Of a DNA stretch of 64,000 bases, positions 1 to 9,187 are shown one piece after another. This stretch comes from Nitrospira sp. (lineage in GTDB: Bacteria > Nitrospirota > Nitrospiria > Nitrospirales > Nitrospiraceae). The notes beneath the pieces were generated by a model that was not told the DNA's origin, ran no database searches, and saw only the letters and a program-made list of their open reading frames with translations. The position numbers were made by a program, and so were the translations under genes. The stretch covers positions 186,001-250,000 of the forward strand of contig CP126123.1 of the NCBI GenBank assembly GCA_030123605.1, written 5' to 3'. Every line of letters begins with the position of its first letter. The stretch's first letter is position 1.

Positions 1-956
1 TGCTTTCCGGAGACCAGAGTCCCTACAACCACGTGCGGTCTGCCGCGGTGGCTCACAGGTTCCTGCGAAAGCCGTTCGACGGGGCGACGCTGAAATCGAC
101 CATCGAGCGCGCCGAGGCGTTGCGGGTCCTGTTGGATCAACCGTCGCTCCGGCAACTGGTCGGCGAAATCAAGACCCTTCCGAGTCTGCCGTCGATCTAC
201 CAAGAGTTGATGCGGGAAATGCAGTCTCCGCAGGCCTCATTGAAGAAGGTCGCGCGCATCGTGGCCAAGGACCTCGGGATGGTCACGAAGATTCTTCAGT
301 TGGTGAATTCCGCCTTCTTCGGTCTGCGCACGCGGGTGGCCGATCCGGAACAGGCCGTCGCGTTGCTCGGGGTTGATGCGATCAAGTCGCTGGTGCTTTC
401 TGCCCAGGTCTTCGCACAGTTCGATCGGACCACGGTGCCGTCTTTTTCACTGGATGAGCTGTGGCGGCACGCGATGCTCGCCGGCACCTGTTCGCGTCAC
501 ATTGCGAAGGAGGAGGGCGTGATCCAGCCGGTCATGGATGAGGCCTTCACCGCCGCGCTCTTGCATGACGTCGGCCTGTTGCTGTTGGCGGCCAACCGGC
601 CCGAGGACTATGCGCGAGTGCTGGACAGGATACGGGCCACGGGAGTTGCGGATTGGCAGGCTGAGCGGGAGGTGTTCGGTGCCGACCATGCGCAGGTCGG
701 AGCCTACTTGCTCGGGCTCTGGGGGCTGGGCGACGGCATCGTGGAGGCCGTGGCCTTTCACCATCAGCCTGCCGAGTACGCCGCATCAGGGTTTTGCGCC
801 GTCACCGCCGTCCATGTAGGAAATGCCCTGGCTGAAACGCAGGCGCATTGGGGCAGCGGAACGGTGGAAATATTCGGGCTCGACGAGGCCTATGTCGAGC
901 GAGAACACCTTTCCTCGCGCCTCACGCGTTGGCGCGAACTCTGTGCCGCAGCCTGA
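1..956 (+). CDS. REC-HDOD signalling protein (5' partial)
   Basis: The reading frame is open from base 3, so the protein starts upstream of the window. The first ~30 residues look like the end of a receiver domain (a 'FLRKPF' motif, the conserved Lys-Pro at the end of CheY-like domains). The next ~200 residues are an HDOD domain: it opens with 'LPSLPSIYQEL', passes through a helix-rich core with 'VNSAFFG', and includes an 'LLHDVG' segment. HDOD proteins are non-catalytic relatives of HD phosphohydrolases used in bacterial signalling. This is most likely a response regulator with HDOD output; the target is not evident. Confidence 0.85.
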   Translation, partial: LSGDQSPYNHVRSAAVAHRFLRKPFDGATLKSTIERAEALRVLLDQPSLRQLVGEIKTLPSLPSIYQELMREMQSPQASLKKVARIVAKDLGMVTKILQLVNSAFFGLRTRVADPEQAVALLGVDAIKSLVLSAQVFAQFDRTTVPSFSLDELWRHAMLAGTCSRHIAKEEGVIQPVMDEAFTAALLHDVGLLLLAANRPEDYARVLDRIRATGVADWQAEREVFGADHAQVGAYLLGLWGLGDGIVEAVAFHHQPAEYAASGFCAVTAVHVGNALAETQAHWGSGTVEIFGLDEAYVEREHLSSRLTRWRELCAAA

Positions 957-1036
957 TCCTTCCGCACCTGCTTGACCTCGATCTCCTGCCACGGTACAAC
1001 CTTAGCTTCGTCACTCCCCTCTACGGTGAAGCGTTG

Positions 1037-2380
1037 ATGATACGTATCTCGATACGGAGATCGGCCGTCGTTTCTTCGGCTGTCGGTTTGCTGACGTGCT
1101 GGATGCTGTTGGCCGATCCTGTGTGGAGCCTGGCCGGTACGATTGTCGTCGATCTTGGTGTTGAACAGGGGACCATGAACCATCGCGCCAACGGTTATCT
1201 GGTCAGTATCACGCCGACCCAGCCGTCGATGGATCTGATCCTCCCGTTGAAGCCGACCGGTTTTCGAGGGAGTGCCGGCTCTATCTTCAAGAACTATGAG
1301 CGGCTGAAGCAGGCGGGAGTAACAGAATTCCAGCTCACCCTCGGATATGCCTTCGATGACCTCTCCCAGCAGATTTTCGACATCAATCGGATCGGGCTCG
1401 ACGGCAACTTTTCGCCGTGGCTGGCCCTTGTGGATCGCGTCATCGATCAGGTGATGGAGCGACGACTCTCCGTCCTGTGGGACATCTACAATGAGCCGGA
1501 TCTCGCGACGCTTCAGATCGGCGACAACGACCGTTTGAAGGAGGGGTGGCGACTGGCCTATCGCCGCATCAAGCAGCGGATGCCTGGCGCCGTGATCGTC
1601 GGGCCAAGCATCAGTCGATATCGATTGCTCAAACCGTTTTTGGAGTGGAGTCGGGAGCAGGAGGTGTTTCCGGATGTCGTGGCCTATCACGAAACCGGAG
1701 ATCCATCGGGGGTACGTGCCATTGTCGATGATCTGCGCGCTTACCTCAAGACGCAGGGCCTGGAGCGTCCGATTTCGGTCAATGAAATTTTGGGACAGGA
1801 GTCTTGGTCCAATGCCGGCTATACGGCCGGAATGATCGCAGCCTACGAGCGAGCGAACATTCAGAGTGCGATGCATACCTGCTGGCCAGATCCTCAAGAC
1901 ACCAGCCGCGACGGCGTGGAGAATACCTGCGACAACCCCACGCTGGACGGGCTGCTGTACGTCGATCGAGCGGCGAAACGGCCTGGGTGGCATATCTATA
2001 AGACCTATGCCGATATGCAAGGTGTGAGACTGTCCACGATGACCGACAGCCCGCGCCTCCATGCCCTCGCATCGTTGGACAAGACGGATGGAACCCTGCG
2101 GTTGTTGTTGGGAAAGCACGAAGACTATTCGACTGAGGAAACCAGGATCATCCTCAAAAATGTCGGGCGCGCGTCTTCACTGTGGCGCGGAGGGGCACAT
2201 CTCTGCGCCGAACAGATTCCCGACGTCGGGTCCGGACCGCTCGACAGACCGGTCGTGACACTCGATCATGATCTGCCGTCCACGGACGAAGACATCTCCT
2301 TCACATTGCCGCAGTTTTTCCATTCCGATGCCTACCGCATCGCCCTGGGACCTTCCCTGCATTGTCAGGTTCTTCGATGA
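1037..2380 (+). CDS. Secreted glycoside-hydrolase-like TIM-barrel protein
   Basis: 447 aa from the ATG at 1037. An upstream in-frame start exists, but only this ATG puts a signal peptide (about residues 1-34, hydrophobic 'AVGLLTCWMLLA') at the N-terminus. The body resembles clan-A glycoside hydrolases such as GH39 or GH5. 'YNEPD' near residue 153 would supply the acid/base Glu, and 'SVNE' near residue 250 the nucleophile. It probably acts on a polysaccharide in the periplasm or outside the cell; the substrate cannot be told. The assignment is by motif, and a non-enzymatic relative is possible. Confidence 0.65.
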   Translation: MIRISIRRSAVVSSAVGLLTCWMLLADPVWSLAGTIVVDLGVEQGTMNHRANGYLVSITPTQPSMDLILPLKPTGFRGSAGSIFKNYERLKQAGVTEFQLTLGYAFDDLSQQIFDINRIGLDGNFSPWLALVDRVIDQVMERRLSVLWDIYNEPDLATLQIGDNDRLKEGWRLAYRRIKQRMPGAVIVGPSISRYRLLKPFLEWSREQEVFPDVVAYHETGDPSGVRAIVDDLRAYLKTQGLERPISVNEILGQESWSNAGYTAGMIAAYERANIQSAMHTCWPDPQDTSRDGVENTCDNPTLDGLLYVDRAAKRPGWHIYKTYADMQGVRLSTMTDSPRLHALASLDKTDGTLRLLLGKHEDYSTEETRIILKNVGRASSLWRGGAHLCAEQIPDVGSGPLDRPVVTLDHDLPSTDEDISFTLPQFFHSDAYRIALGPSLHCQVLR

Positions 2381-2910
2381 ATTGATCGCTGTAGGATACT
2401 CTCGTGTTCGAATAGAGCGAAGCGTGCAGAAATGCTCGATCAAGACCTGGAGATCAGTCCAACCATGTCGCCTCTCAAGTCGAACAATGTGATGAAGGCA
2501 GAGGATCTGGCGGAAGGAATCTGCAGGACTGCCGGCCTTTTATGAGGGGTGTGGCCAACCGGATCGATGGCATCGGAGAGGGCAAGGCGGACATTCGGTC
2601 TCAAGCGTGATCGACGGTACGCAATTTGCCCTTTCTCAATCGGTTGATCTCGGAGGACGCAGCGCATAGGCACCCAATCTCAGTGATTCTCTTCGCGAGT
2701 GCGGTGGCCATACGTTGTCGTGGCTGCAGCGAGAGGAGAGGTTCATGCCTCACGGAGATTCCGGTGCCGATCCCGCGATGACCCTGTCCCGCTCGCCACG
2801 GTACGTCGCAACCGTCCTTCACCGCACTGCTCTTGTCCTCCGTCACGATGCATCTGGTGAATTGCGTGAATTGTCTGCGTAATTGTCGGAATCGAGAAAG
2901 GCTGTGAGAT
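2381..2910. other. Intergenic region with no recognisable gene
   Basis: About 530 bp between the glycoside-hydrolase-like gene and the first direct-repeat copy. Open frames here are short or have compositions unlike real proteins. I recognise no domain, RNA or terminator. Its base composition is close to that of the flanks, so it may be decayed coding DNA. Confidence 0.4.
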
Positions 2911-3060
2911 GGAGGGTGGTGTTGTCTTTTCTTGATGACGCCGGGGGATCGGTCTGGATCGGTCGCTCGGCGGGCTTGAGATCCGGAGGCGGCAAGTCCG
3001 GAAGGCCGGCGTGAAATTCGTCGAAAGGTTGCAGCGGGAGAGGCTCGCGCTTGTCGATGC
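2911..3060. repeat. Direct repeat copy A flanking the porin gene
   Basis: About 150 bp that recur in the same orientation at 4982-5121. The copies share long blocks (for example around 'gtgaaattcgtcgaaagg' at 3011 and 5072) and differ by point changes and one ~10-bp indel, an internal duplication of 'ggatcggtct' in copy A. I estimate about 80% identity by eye. The two copies enclose the porin gene and an IS-like relic. Their own identity is unknown. Confidence 0.75.
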
Positions 3061-3136
3061 CTGGAATGATCACAAACGGCTCGTGGATAAGATAGTTGAC
3101 GGCTTCCCATGGTTCCACCTGAGGAATGCGACACTT

Positions 3137-4642
3137 GTGCTTGTTCGTTTTGGCTTCATCTGGTTCGGCGCGTTGCTGCTGATCCCCACATATGTGTTCA
3201 GCGAAGCAATGGCTGTTGACGACTTTCATAAGGCTCCGTCTGAAGACAGACCGGAACCCGTAAGGGCTGATCCTGGAACAGAAGGGAACGAGCAACGTCG
3301 TGAGCCAACCACCGAAGAGTTAATCACCGGACGAGGGTTTCAAAAATTTCGGTACAAAGGTGTGCTGTTTGCCCCCGGTGGCTATTTTGACGGTACGGCA
3401 ATTATCCGTTCGGCTAACGAGAACGCGGATGTCCAGAGCACCTTTGGAAATATTCCTCTTCAAGGAACATCGAACAGTCACCTCCATGAATTTCGAGGCA
3501 CTGCTCGCGGCTCCCGGATGAATCTGTTGGGAGAAGGTGAGTACAAGCGGATCGGGATCTCCGGCTACGTGGAAGTCGATTTTCTTGGTGCCTCGACCAC
3601 AGAGAATGAGGTTGAAACGAACAGTTGGAGTCCGCGGTTACGACAAATTTGGGGGAATGTCGATCTTCCGAACGGCACATCGTTTCTCATTGGGCAGGGA
3701 TGGTCGCTCCTGACGACCCATCGTCTTGGTCTCAAGCCGAGAAATGAGTTCATCCCTCTGACAATCGATCTGCAGTACGTTGTCGGATTTAATTGGGCCC
3801 GCCAGTGGGAGTTTCGCATCACGAAAACCTTCGGTCCTCGATTCATGGCTGCGCTGGCCATAGAAAACCCCGAAACCAATGTCAGCGGAGTAGTGCAGCC
3901 CGCTGGCGTACAAGGATTCAACACCTCACAAAACGCACAGAGCCCATCGAATTTCTTTACGACTAGTGCGACGGGCGGAGCCAATGGCATCTCGACGGAC
4001 ATCGCTCCGGATCTCCTTGGCAAGCTCGTCTTTGAGCCAGGATGGGGCCACTGGGAAATCAAGGGCCTGCTGAGATTCTTTCAGGACCGTTTCAATGGCC
4101 GGAACCATGTTGCTGTCGGAGGTGGTGTAGGTGCGGCGGCCGTCCTGCCCCTCTCTTCAAAGCTGAACTTCATTGCCGAGGGACTGATCGGGCAAGGCAT
4201 TGGCCGTTACGCCTCCACGATCGGCGCCGATGTGGCGGCCAGTCCCTCAGGGAAAGTTGTACCGATTCCTTCCTTCCACGCTCTGGCAGGCTTGGAGTGG
4301 CATCCGACTACCGAATGGGATATTTTCGCCTATTACGGCTTCGAACATTATGCTCGGATAGCATACGACGGTAGCCCGATCGGATATGGTTCTCCTCTCG
4401 CCGATCTGAGCGGCTGTTCGGTTGAAAACCCGGTGACGCTACCATGCCAGGCCGGCAATGCGACTGTGTCACAGGTGCATCCGGGATTCTGGTATCGAAT
4501 TATTGAGTCGGATGTCGGTATTGTGGCAATCGGCTTATCGTACTCCTATACCCATCGCAGCGTATGGTCCGGCTTAAACAATGCACATCCATGGGGCGAA
4601 GAGCACATCGGAATGACCTCGCTTCGTTACTATTTGCCATAG
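3137..4642 (+). CDS. Outer-membrane porin (DcaP-like)
   Basis: 501 aa from GTG 3137, chosen because it gives a clean signal peptide ('VRFGFIWFGALLLIP') and leaves the upstream direct repeat non-coding; the frame is open upstream to 3011. The mature part begins with a charged linker, followed by alternating beta-strand sequence with aromatic girdles, features of a 16-stranded trimeric porin. 'KFRYKGVLFAPGGYFDG', 'IGQGWSLLT' and a C-terminal strand ending in 'LRYYLP' resemble DcaP-type porins, which pass dicarboxylates and other small solutes. The substrate is unknown. The gene is monocistronic and lies between two direct repeats. Confidence 0.75.
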   Translation: MLVRFGFIWFGALLLIPTYVFSEAMAVDDFHKAPSEDRPEPVRADPGTEGNEQRREPTTEELITGRGFQKFRYKGVLFAPGGYFDGTAIIRSANENADVQSTFGNIPLQGTSNSHLHEFRGTARGSRMNLLGEGEYKRIGISGYVEVDFLGASTTENEVETNSWSPRLRQIWGNVDLPNGTSFLIGQGWSLLTTHRLGLKPRNEFIPLTIDLQYVVGFNWARQWEFRITKTFGPRFMAALAIENPETNVSGVVQPAGVQGFNTSQNAQSPSNFFTTSATGGANGISTDIAPDLLGKLVFEPGWGHWEIKGLLRFFQDRFNGRNHVAVGGGVGAAAVLPLSSKLNFIAEGLIGQGIGRYASTIGADVAASPSGKVVPIPSFHALAGLEWHPTTEWDIFAYYGFEHYARIAYDGSPIGYGSPLADLSGCSVENPVTLPCQAGNATVSQVHPGFWYRIIESDVGIVAIGLSYSYTHRSVWSGLNNAHPWGEEHIGMTSLRYYLP

Positions 4643-4694
4643 TGATTGATTCCTGCAGAACTACTGTTCTCTCTCCTGGAATTGAAGGTGTCGC

Positions 4695-4870
4695 ATGCGA
4701 CCACCGGAGAGCCAAGAGGAACTGGAACGACGCCGCTACCGTGCGGTGACCCTGTCGGCGAGGAGCATGGCCTTGGTGAAGCGGTGCCTCTGCTCGGCGT
4801 GGATCGACACAGGGTCCGCCGCCGCCTTTCTGGTCGCCTCAATCCTGCTTGCGTTGATCGAAGCCTCGCA
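4695..4870 (+). pseudogene. Frameshifted IS630-type helix-turn-helix relic
   Basis: From ATG 4695 one frame encodes 'ELERRRYRAVTLSAR', the usual start of the winged-helix domain of IS630-family transposases and related proteins. About one codon later the continuation lies in the next frame as 'HGLGEAVPLLGVDRHRVRR', a textbook helix-turn-helix ('LGVDRHSVRR' in intact members). A one-base slip near 4765 therefore splits the domain. Downstream sequence no longer resembles a transposase, so only the N-terminal DNA-binding part survives. This is recognition by motif, without alignment. Confidence 0.55.
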
Positions 4871-4981
4871 GTACAAGCGTCGAGACGCATTCACCGCACC
4901 GTGGCTCGTGTTGGCGGAGATGTTTCTCTACCTGTCCCCGGATGAAGCATCCCGACGGCATGAAACGTCGACGCAGCTGTT

Positions 4982-5121
4982 TGAGGGTGGTCTTGGTTTT
5001 TCGTGATGACGTCGGAGGATCGGTCGCTCGGCGGATCTGAGATCCGGAGTGGGCAAGTCCGGAAGGACGGTGTGAAATTCGTCGAAAGGCTGCGGCAGGG
5101 ACGGCTGACGCTTGTCGATGC
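4982..5121. repeat. Direct repeat copy B flanking the porin gene
   Basis: Second copy of the repeat at 2911-3060, about 140 bp, same orientation, 2.07 kb away. It runs straight into a zinc-ribbon-like coding relic that copy A lacks, so the similarity stops abruptly near 5121. Confidence 0.75.
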
Positions 5122-5244
5122 GTGTTTCGCGTGTATCGGGTGAACCGTCGTGGACTGTGCGATTTCTTGAACCGACTGATCGGCCGGTATCCTTACCGTT
5201 GTCGAGATTGCGGCCGGCGTTTCTATAAGGCTCGTCGGAGATGA
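5119..5244 (+). pseudogene. Fragment of a small zinc-ribbon protein
   Basis: The frame ending at TGA 5242-5244 reads 'RRGLCDFLNRLIGRYPYR' then 'CRDCGRRFYKARR'. This is the C-terminal half of a small protein type with a paired-Cys knuckle and a 'YP(F/Y)RC..CG.RF' signature. The upstream half is replaced by the direct repeat; only a lone 'CVFRVYRVN' remains where the first CxxC should be. No start codon or ribosome site fits, so I treat it as a relic. Confidence 0.4.
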
Positions 5245-5261
5245 TGAATATAAGCTGTGTG

Positions 5262-6359
5262 TTATGGCGTCAATGGACCGGTAATAGGCTTTCCTGCTTC
5301 CATCCCGACCGGAGGAACCATGCCTTCCTGCGGAAGGATGCGGAAGTGGGTGACGGCGAAGGAGACGGCCTGGCCTACGGCAAAACTACAGCGGCGAAAC
5401 TCTTCCTTGTTCATGCGGGACCGTAGGATCAGCCCATCGCTCGTTTCGATTTCCAACCGATAGGCGACGCCGAGAAAATAAATGTGCCGCAGCTTTGCCT
5501 GCTGGCGATAGCGGGTCGGATCTTCCGCCACCTTGACGTAGTAGGGCCGAAACCCCACTTGCAGTTTGTGTCCATCGGTAAAGCCGGGTGCGGGAAATTC
5601 GAGCGAGCCGACTTGCACCTGACCGCGCCGTACGACGCCTTCCACGATGTTCATCGAGCCGATGAACCGAGCCACGAACTCCGTGGCAGGCTCTTCGTAC
5701 ACGTCGGCCGGAGATCCTGCTTGTTCCAGCTTGCCCTTGGAGAATACGATGATGCGCCCCGAGACTTCCATCGCCTCTTCCTGGTCGTGGGTCACGAACA
5801 GGCTGGTGACGTTCAAATCCGTATGGAGGCGGATCAACCACTCGCGCAATTCCTGCCGAACCTTCGCATCGACGGCACCGAATGGTTCGTCCATCAACAA
5901 CACGCTAGGTCGAGGCGCCAGGGCGCGGGCGATGGCGACCCGTTGCCGTTGACCGCCGGACAGTTGGTGCGGGTACCGACCGCCCAATCCCTCCAGGCTC
6001 ATGAGCGCGAGCAGTTCCAGGACGCGCTGCTTGATATCCTGCTTGCTCCATTTCTTGATCTTGAGGCCGAAGGCGACGTTGTCGAACAGGGTCAGGTGTT
6101 TGAACAGGGCGTAATGCTGGAAGACGAACCCGATATTCCGTTCCTGCACCGTGAGGTCGTTCACCCGCTTGCCGTCGATGAAGATGTCGCCGGCAGTGGG
6201 GACTTCCAGCCCTGCGATCAAGCGGAGAACGGTGGTCTTGCCGCTGCCGCTTGGTCCCAACAGGCCGAGCAGTTCCCCTTCGTGGACATCGAACGACACG
6301 TCTCCCACGGCCGTGGCCGAACCAAACTTCTTGGTGAGCCCGCGTACTTCGATCTTCAC
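5262..6359 (-). CDS. cysA: Sulfate/thiosulfate ABC transporter ATPase CysA
   Basis: 365 aa, normal length for CysA. Walker A 'GPSGSGKT' lies near residue 35, the signature 'LSGGQRQR' near 133, Walker B 'VLLMDEPFGAVDA' near 155 and the switch His in 'VTHDQEEA'. A C-terminal TOBE-type regulatory domain of about 120 residues follows. It is last in a minus-strand operon after cysW (4-bp gap) and should power uptake of sulfate or thiosulfate across the inner membrane. Confidence 0.95.
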   Translation of the reverse strand: MKIEVRGLTKKFGSATAVGDVSFDVHEGELLGLLGPSGSGKTTVLRLIAGLEVPTAGDIFIDGKRVNDLTVQERNIGFVFQHYALFKHLTLFDNVAFGLKIKKWSKQDIKQRVLELLALMSLEGLGGRYPHQLSGGQRQRVAIARALAPRPSVLLMDEPFGAVDAKVRQELREWLIRLHTDLNVTSLFVTHDQEEAMEVSGRIIVFSKGKLEQAGSPADVYEEPATEFVARFIGSMNIVEGVVRRGQVQVGSLEFPAPGFTDGHKLQVGFRPYYVKVAEDPTRYRQQAKLRHIYFLGVAYRLEIETSDGLILRSRMNKEEFRRCSFAVGQAVSFAVTHFRILPQEGMVPPVGMEAGKPITGPLTP

Positions 6360-6363
6360 CGGA

Positions 6364-7173
6364 TCACTGTGCTCCCGCTTGCGCGACGCTGTGTTCGGCT
6401 CGCGCCTTGGCGATCTCCAAGACGGTCAAGATCGCGAATGAGACTGCGAGCAGGGTCAGGGCGACGGCGTTGGCCGCCACGTAGTTGAAATCGACGTAGC
6501 TTTGATAGATGTGTAACGTCGCGGTCTGTGTGAGCAGCAGGATATTGCCGGAGACCACCAGCACCGCCCCGAACTCGCCGATCGCGCGCGCCACGGTGAG
6601 GGTCGCTCCGTACACCAGACCCCAGCGAAGCGCCGGCAACGTCACTTTCAAAAAGACCTGCCACTCGCCGGCTCCCAACGTTCTTGCCGCCTCCTCTTCC
6701 TCTGTGCCCAAGGTCTGCAGCAGAGGCGTGAGTTCCCGCACCATGAAGGGAAAGGTCACGAACAGGGTCGCGAGAACCATGGCCGGCAGAGAGAACAGGA
6801 CTTTGACTCCCGCCTGGCCGAAAAACGTGCCGAGCAACGTGTCCGGGCCGAACAGCAAGATCAGCATGAATCCGGCGATGACGGGCGAGACAGCGAAGGG
6901 CAAGTCGATGACGCCGCTGACGAGGCTGCGGCCCCAGAACCGCTGGCGCACTAGTACCAGCGCGGTCATGGTGCCGAAGAAGAGATTCAGCGTCAACACG
7001 ATGAGGGTGATTTCCAGCGTGAGGGTGAAGCCGTGCAGCGCTTCCGGTCTCGTGATTTCGGTCCAAAAGGCCTCCAGGCCTTGGCTGAAACTCTGGCTCG
7101 CCAAGTACAGGATAGGGCCGACCAGCAGGATCAGGAAATAAAACCAGACGATTCCGATCAAGACCCGGCGCAT
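6364..7173 (-). CDS. cysW: Sulfate ABC transporter permease CysW
   Basis: 269 aa with about six membrane segments. The cytoplasmic coupling loop 'EEEEAARTLGAGEWQVF' is the EAA motif that docks on CysA; it is followed by 'GAVLVVSGNI', typical of CysW. It lies downstream of cysT and just upstream of cysA, which fixes the role as the second permease half. Confidence 0.93.
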   Translation of the reverse strand: MRRVLIGIVWFYFLILLVGPILYLASQSFSQGLEAFWTEITRPEALHGFTLTLEITLIVLTLNLFFGTMTALVLVRQRFWGRSLVSGVIDLPFAVSPVIAGFMLILLFGPDTLLGTFFGQAGVKVLFSLPAMVLATLFVTFPFMVRELTPLLQTLGTEEEEAARTLGAGEWQVFLKVTLPALRWGLVYGATLTVARAIGEFGAVLVVSGNILLLTQTATLHIYQSYVDFNYVAANAVALTLLAVSFAILTVLEIAKARAEHSVAQAGAQ

Positions 7174-7218
7174 GCCCAGGCTCCGATGGCGGTTAAACGA
7201 TGTTTCACCGGCTGATCC

Positions 7219-8100
7219 TCAAACTGCCGTGGTCGGCACAGTGGAGCCATGCTCACGTTCGCCCCTTCCGCTCGTCCACCGGAGCAACCGCGGCAACCGT
7301 TCCCCCGGCTGTCTGGTCAACCGTTCCAACAGGAGCAGGACCAGGAAGGAGATCAACAGGATCAACACCGAGACCGAGGTGGCGGCCTGGGGGTTGTAGC
7401 TCTCGATCTCTCCGTAGACGTAGACGGATGCCACCTGAGTTTTCATCGGGATATTGCCGGCCACGATCACGATCGATCCGAATTCACCGAGTGCCCGCAC
7501 GAACGTCAAGAACACGCCGGTCAAAAGACCCGGCAGCACTGAGGGCACCGTCACCTTCCAAAAGGTCATCCAAGGACTGGCTCCCAACGTGAAGGCCGCT
7601 TCTTCCTGGTCCCGTTCGAGTCCCATCAACACCGGCTGAAGGGAACGGATCGTAAAGGGCATCGTGACGAACAACATAGCCAGGATGATACCGGGCTGGT
7701 TGTACAGTACCGCCATGCCGCCCTGTTGAAGCCAGGTGCCCAGCAGGCTGGTTGGGCCATAGATGGCGGCGATCATCAAACCAGCCACCAGCGTCGGGAT
7801 GGCGAAGGGTAAATCGACCAAGGCATTCAGGAGCCACCGGCCTGGGAATTCGTACCGCACCAGCACGATGGCCGACAGGGTGCCGAGGATGCCGTTGATG
7901 ACAGTGGCGACAGCGGCGGTCTCCACCGTGAGCCAGAGGGCCGCTGCCGCCTGTGGTGCCGCCAGATCCTGAAGGAACCGATCCAAGCCGGCCGCGACCG
8001 ATTGCTGCGCCAGCGCTGCGAGGGGAAGGAAAATCAGCACCAGCACATATCCTACGGCGGCGGATCGAAGTGCCAATCGGAGCAGGAGGTGAGCAGTCAC
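7219..8100 (-). CDS. cysT: Sulfate ABC transporter permease CysT (CysU)
   Basis: 293 aa, about six membrane segments, EAA loop 'QEEAAFTLGASPWMTFWKV', then 'FGSIVIVAGNIPMKTQ', the conserved CysT segment. It forms the channel with CysW. It starts 13 bp after the binding-protein gene ends and is followed by a 45-bp gap to cysW. The C-terminal tail after the last membrane segment is Arg-rich. Confidence 0.93.
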   Translation of the reverse strand: MTAHLLLRLALRSAAVGYVLVLIFLPLAALAQQSVAAGLDRFLQDLAAPQAAAALWLTVETAAVATVINGILGTLSAIVLVRYEFPGRWLLNALVDLPFAIPTLVAGLMIAAIYGPTSLLGTWLQQGGMAVLYNQPGIILAMLFVTMPFTIRSLQPVLMGLERDQEEAAFTLGASPWMTFWKVTVPSVLPGLLTGVFLTFVRALGEFGSIVIVAGNIPMKTQVASVYVYGEIESYNPQAATSVSVLILLISFLVLLLLERLTRQPGERLPRLLRWTSGRGEREHGSTVPTTAV

Positions 8101-8113
8101 GCGATCGCTCCGC

Positions 8114-9187
8114 TTACTTTCTCTTTGCCAGGTCTTCGACGACTCTGGTCCAGAGGCCCTGCGCGCCGAAGAGCCGGTTGCTCACTGTATCCCAGCCGCC
8201 GAGGTCTGCAATCGTAAAGAGCAGCGCCGGTTGGGGGAGCGTCATGGCCGATGCGGGGGCACTTGCGCCACGTTCCAGCGGTCGGAATCCCAATTCGAGA
8301 AAGGCCGCCTGCGCCTCCGGTCCATGGAGGAAGGCGACGAAGGCATCGGCCACGTCCCTGACCTTGTGGCGATCGGCATAGGTATCGACGACGGCCGCCG
8401 GATTTTCGATCCAGACGGTTTCGGCCGGCACGATGATTTCATACGGGCGTTGGCTCTTCACGCGCGGCAACAGTTCGTTTTCATAGGTGACGATCACGTC
8501 GCCGACCCCGCGCTCGAACGTGGTGACGGATTCACGGCCGCTCTTGTCCATCACCTTTACGTTCCGTTGAATCCTGGTGAGCAAGTCGATGGCGTAGGCG
8601 TCCGCCGCGTCCGGTGCGAGCGGTTTTCCCGCCGTCTTCAACTCGGCCAGTTTGAGTCCCGCGCCGTAGATGGCGATGATGTCCCACATGGCGCCGCCGG
8701 AGGTCTTGGGATTCGGGTACAGCACTTCGATCCCAGGGCGCGCCGCTTCCTCCCAGCCTTTGATGCCCTTGGGATTGCCTTTGCGTACTCCGAGGGCCAC
8801 GACGGAGGCGGAGATCATGCCGCCATGAGGAGCCTTTCTCCAGTCATGCGTGATCAAACCGGCTTTGGCGATTTGATCGACATCGCCCTCCAGTGAGAGC
8901 ACGGCCACGTCCGCGTCGAAGCCTCCCATGATGGCGCGGGCTTGGGCGCCTGACGCTCCATAGGAGCTGCGCACGCGCACGTCCTGACCGGTCTTCTGTT
9001 TCCAATGTTTTTGGAAGGCGGGAATGATGTGCCGCTCATAGGCCTCTTTCGGCACACTGTAAGCCGCCAGAATCAGTTCACGGGTTTCGGCCGCCTGGAG
9101 AAGACCGGATGGCAGTACGAGCAGGGACAGCCAGGCGACGACTGCCAGGCTCAGAGTTGTGAGTTTATGTCCGGTCATGATGGGCAT
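8114..9187 (-). CDS. sbp: Periplasmic sulfate-binding protein
   Basis: 357 aa with a signal peptide ('LSLAVVAWLSLLVLP', cleavage after 'QAA'). 'YGASGAQARAI' and 'NPKTSGGAMW' are the substrate-binding segments of Sbp/CysP. The start at 9187 has a good ribosome site (ggaagg about 5 nt upstream); a second ATG lies at 9178. It overlaps the 3' end of the regulator gene by 23 bp, so the two are probably co-translated. Whether sulfate or thiosulfate is preferred cannot be read from sequence. Confidence 0.92.
   Translation of the reverse strand: MPIMTGHKLTTLSLAVVAWLSLLVLPSGLLQAAETRELILAAYSVPKEAYERHIIPAFQKHWKQKTGQDVRVRSSYGASGAQARAIMGGFDADVAVLSLEGDVDQIAKAGLITHDWRKAPHGGMISASVVALGVRKGNPKGIKGWEEAARPGIEVLYPNPKTSGGAMWDIIAIYGAGLKLAELKTAGKPLAPDAADAYAIDLLTRIQRNVKVMDKSGRESVTTFERGVGDVIVTYENELLPRVKSQRPYEIIVPAETVWIENPAAVVDTYADRHKVRDVADAFVAFLHGPEAQAAFLELGFRPLERGASAPASAMTLPQPALLFTIADLGGWDTVSNRLFGAQGLWTRVVEDLAKRK

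Noticed and set aside
890-2119. Long minus-strand open frame opposite the glycoside-hydrolase-like gene
   Set aside because: The plus strand has a signal peptide and catalytic motifs; the antisense product has no coherent fold.
5484-6488. Long plus-strand open frame opposite cysA
   Set aside because: It is fully antisense to a gene with every ABC ATPase motif; its own product has no recognisable domain.
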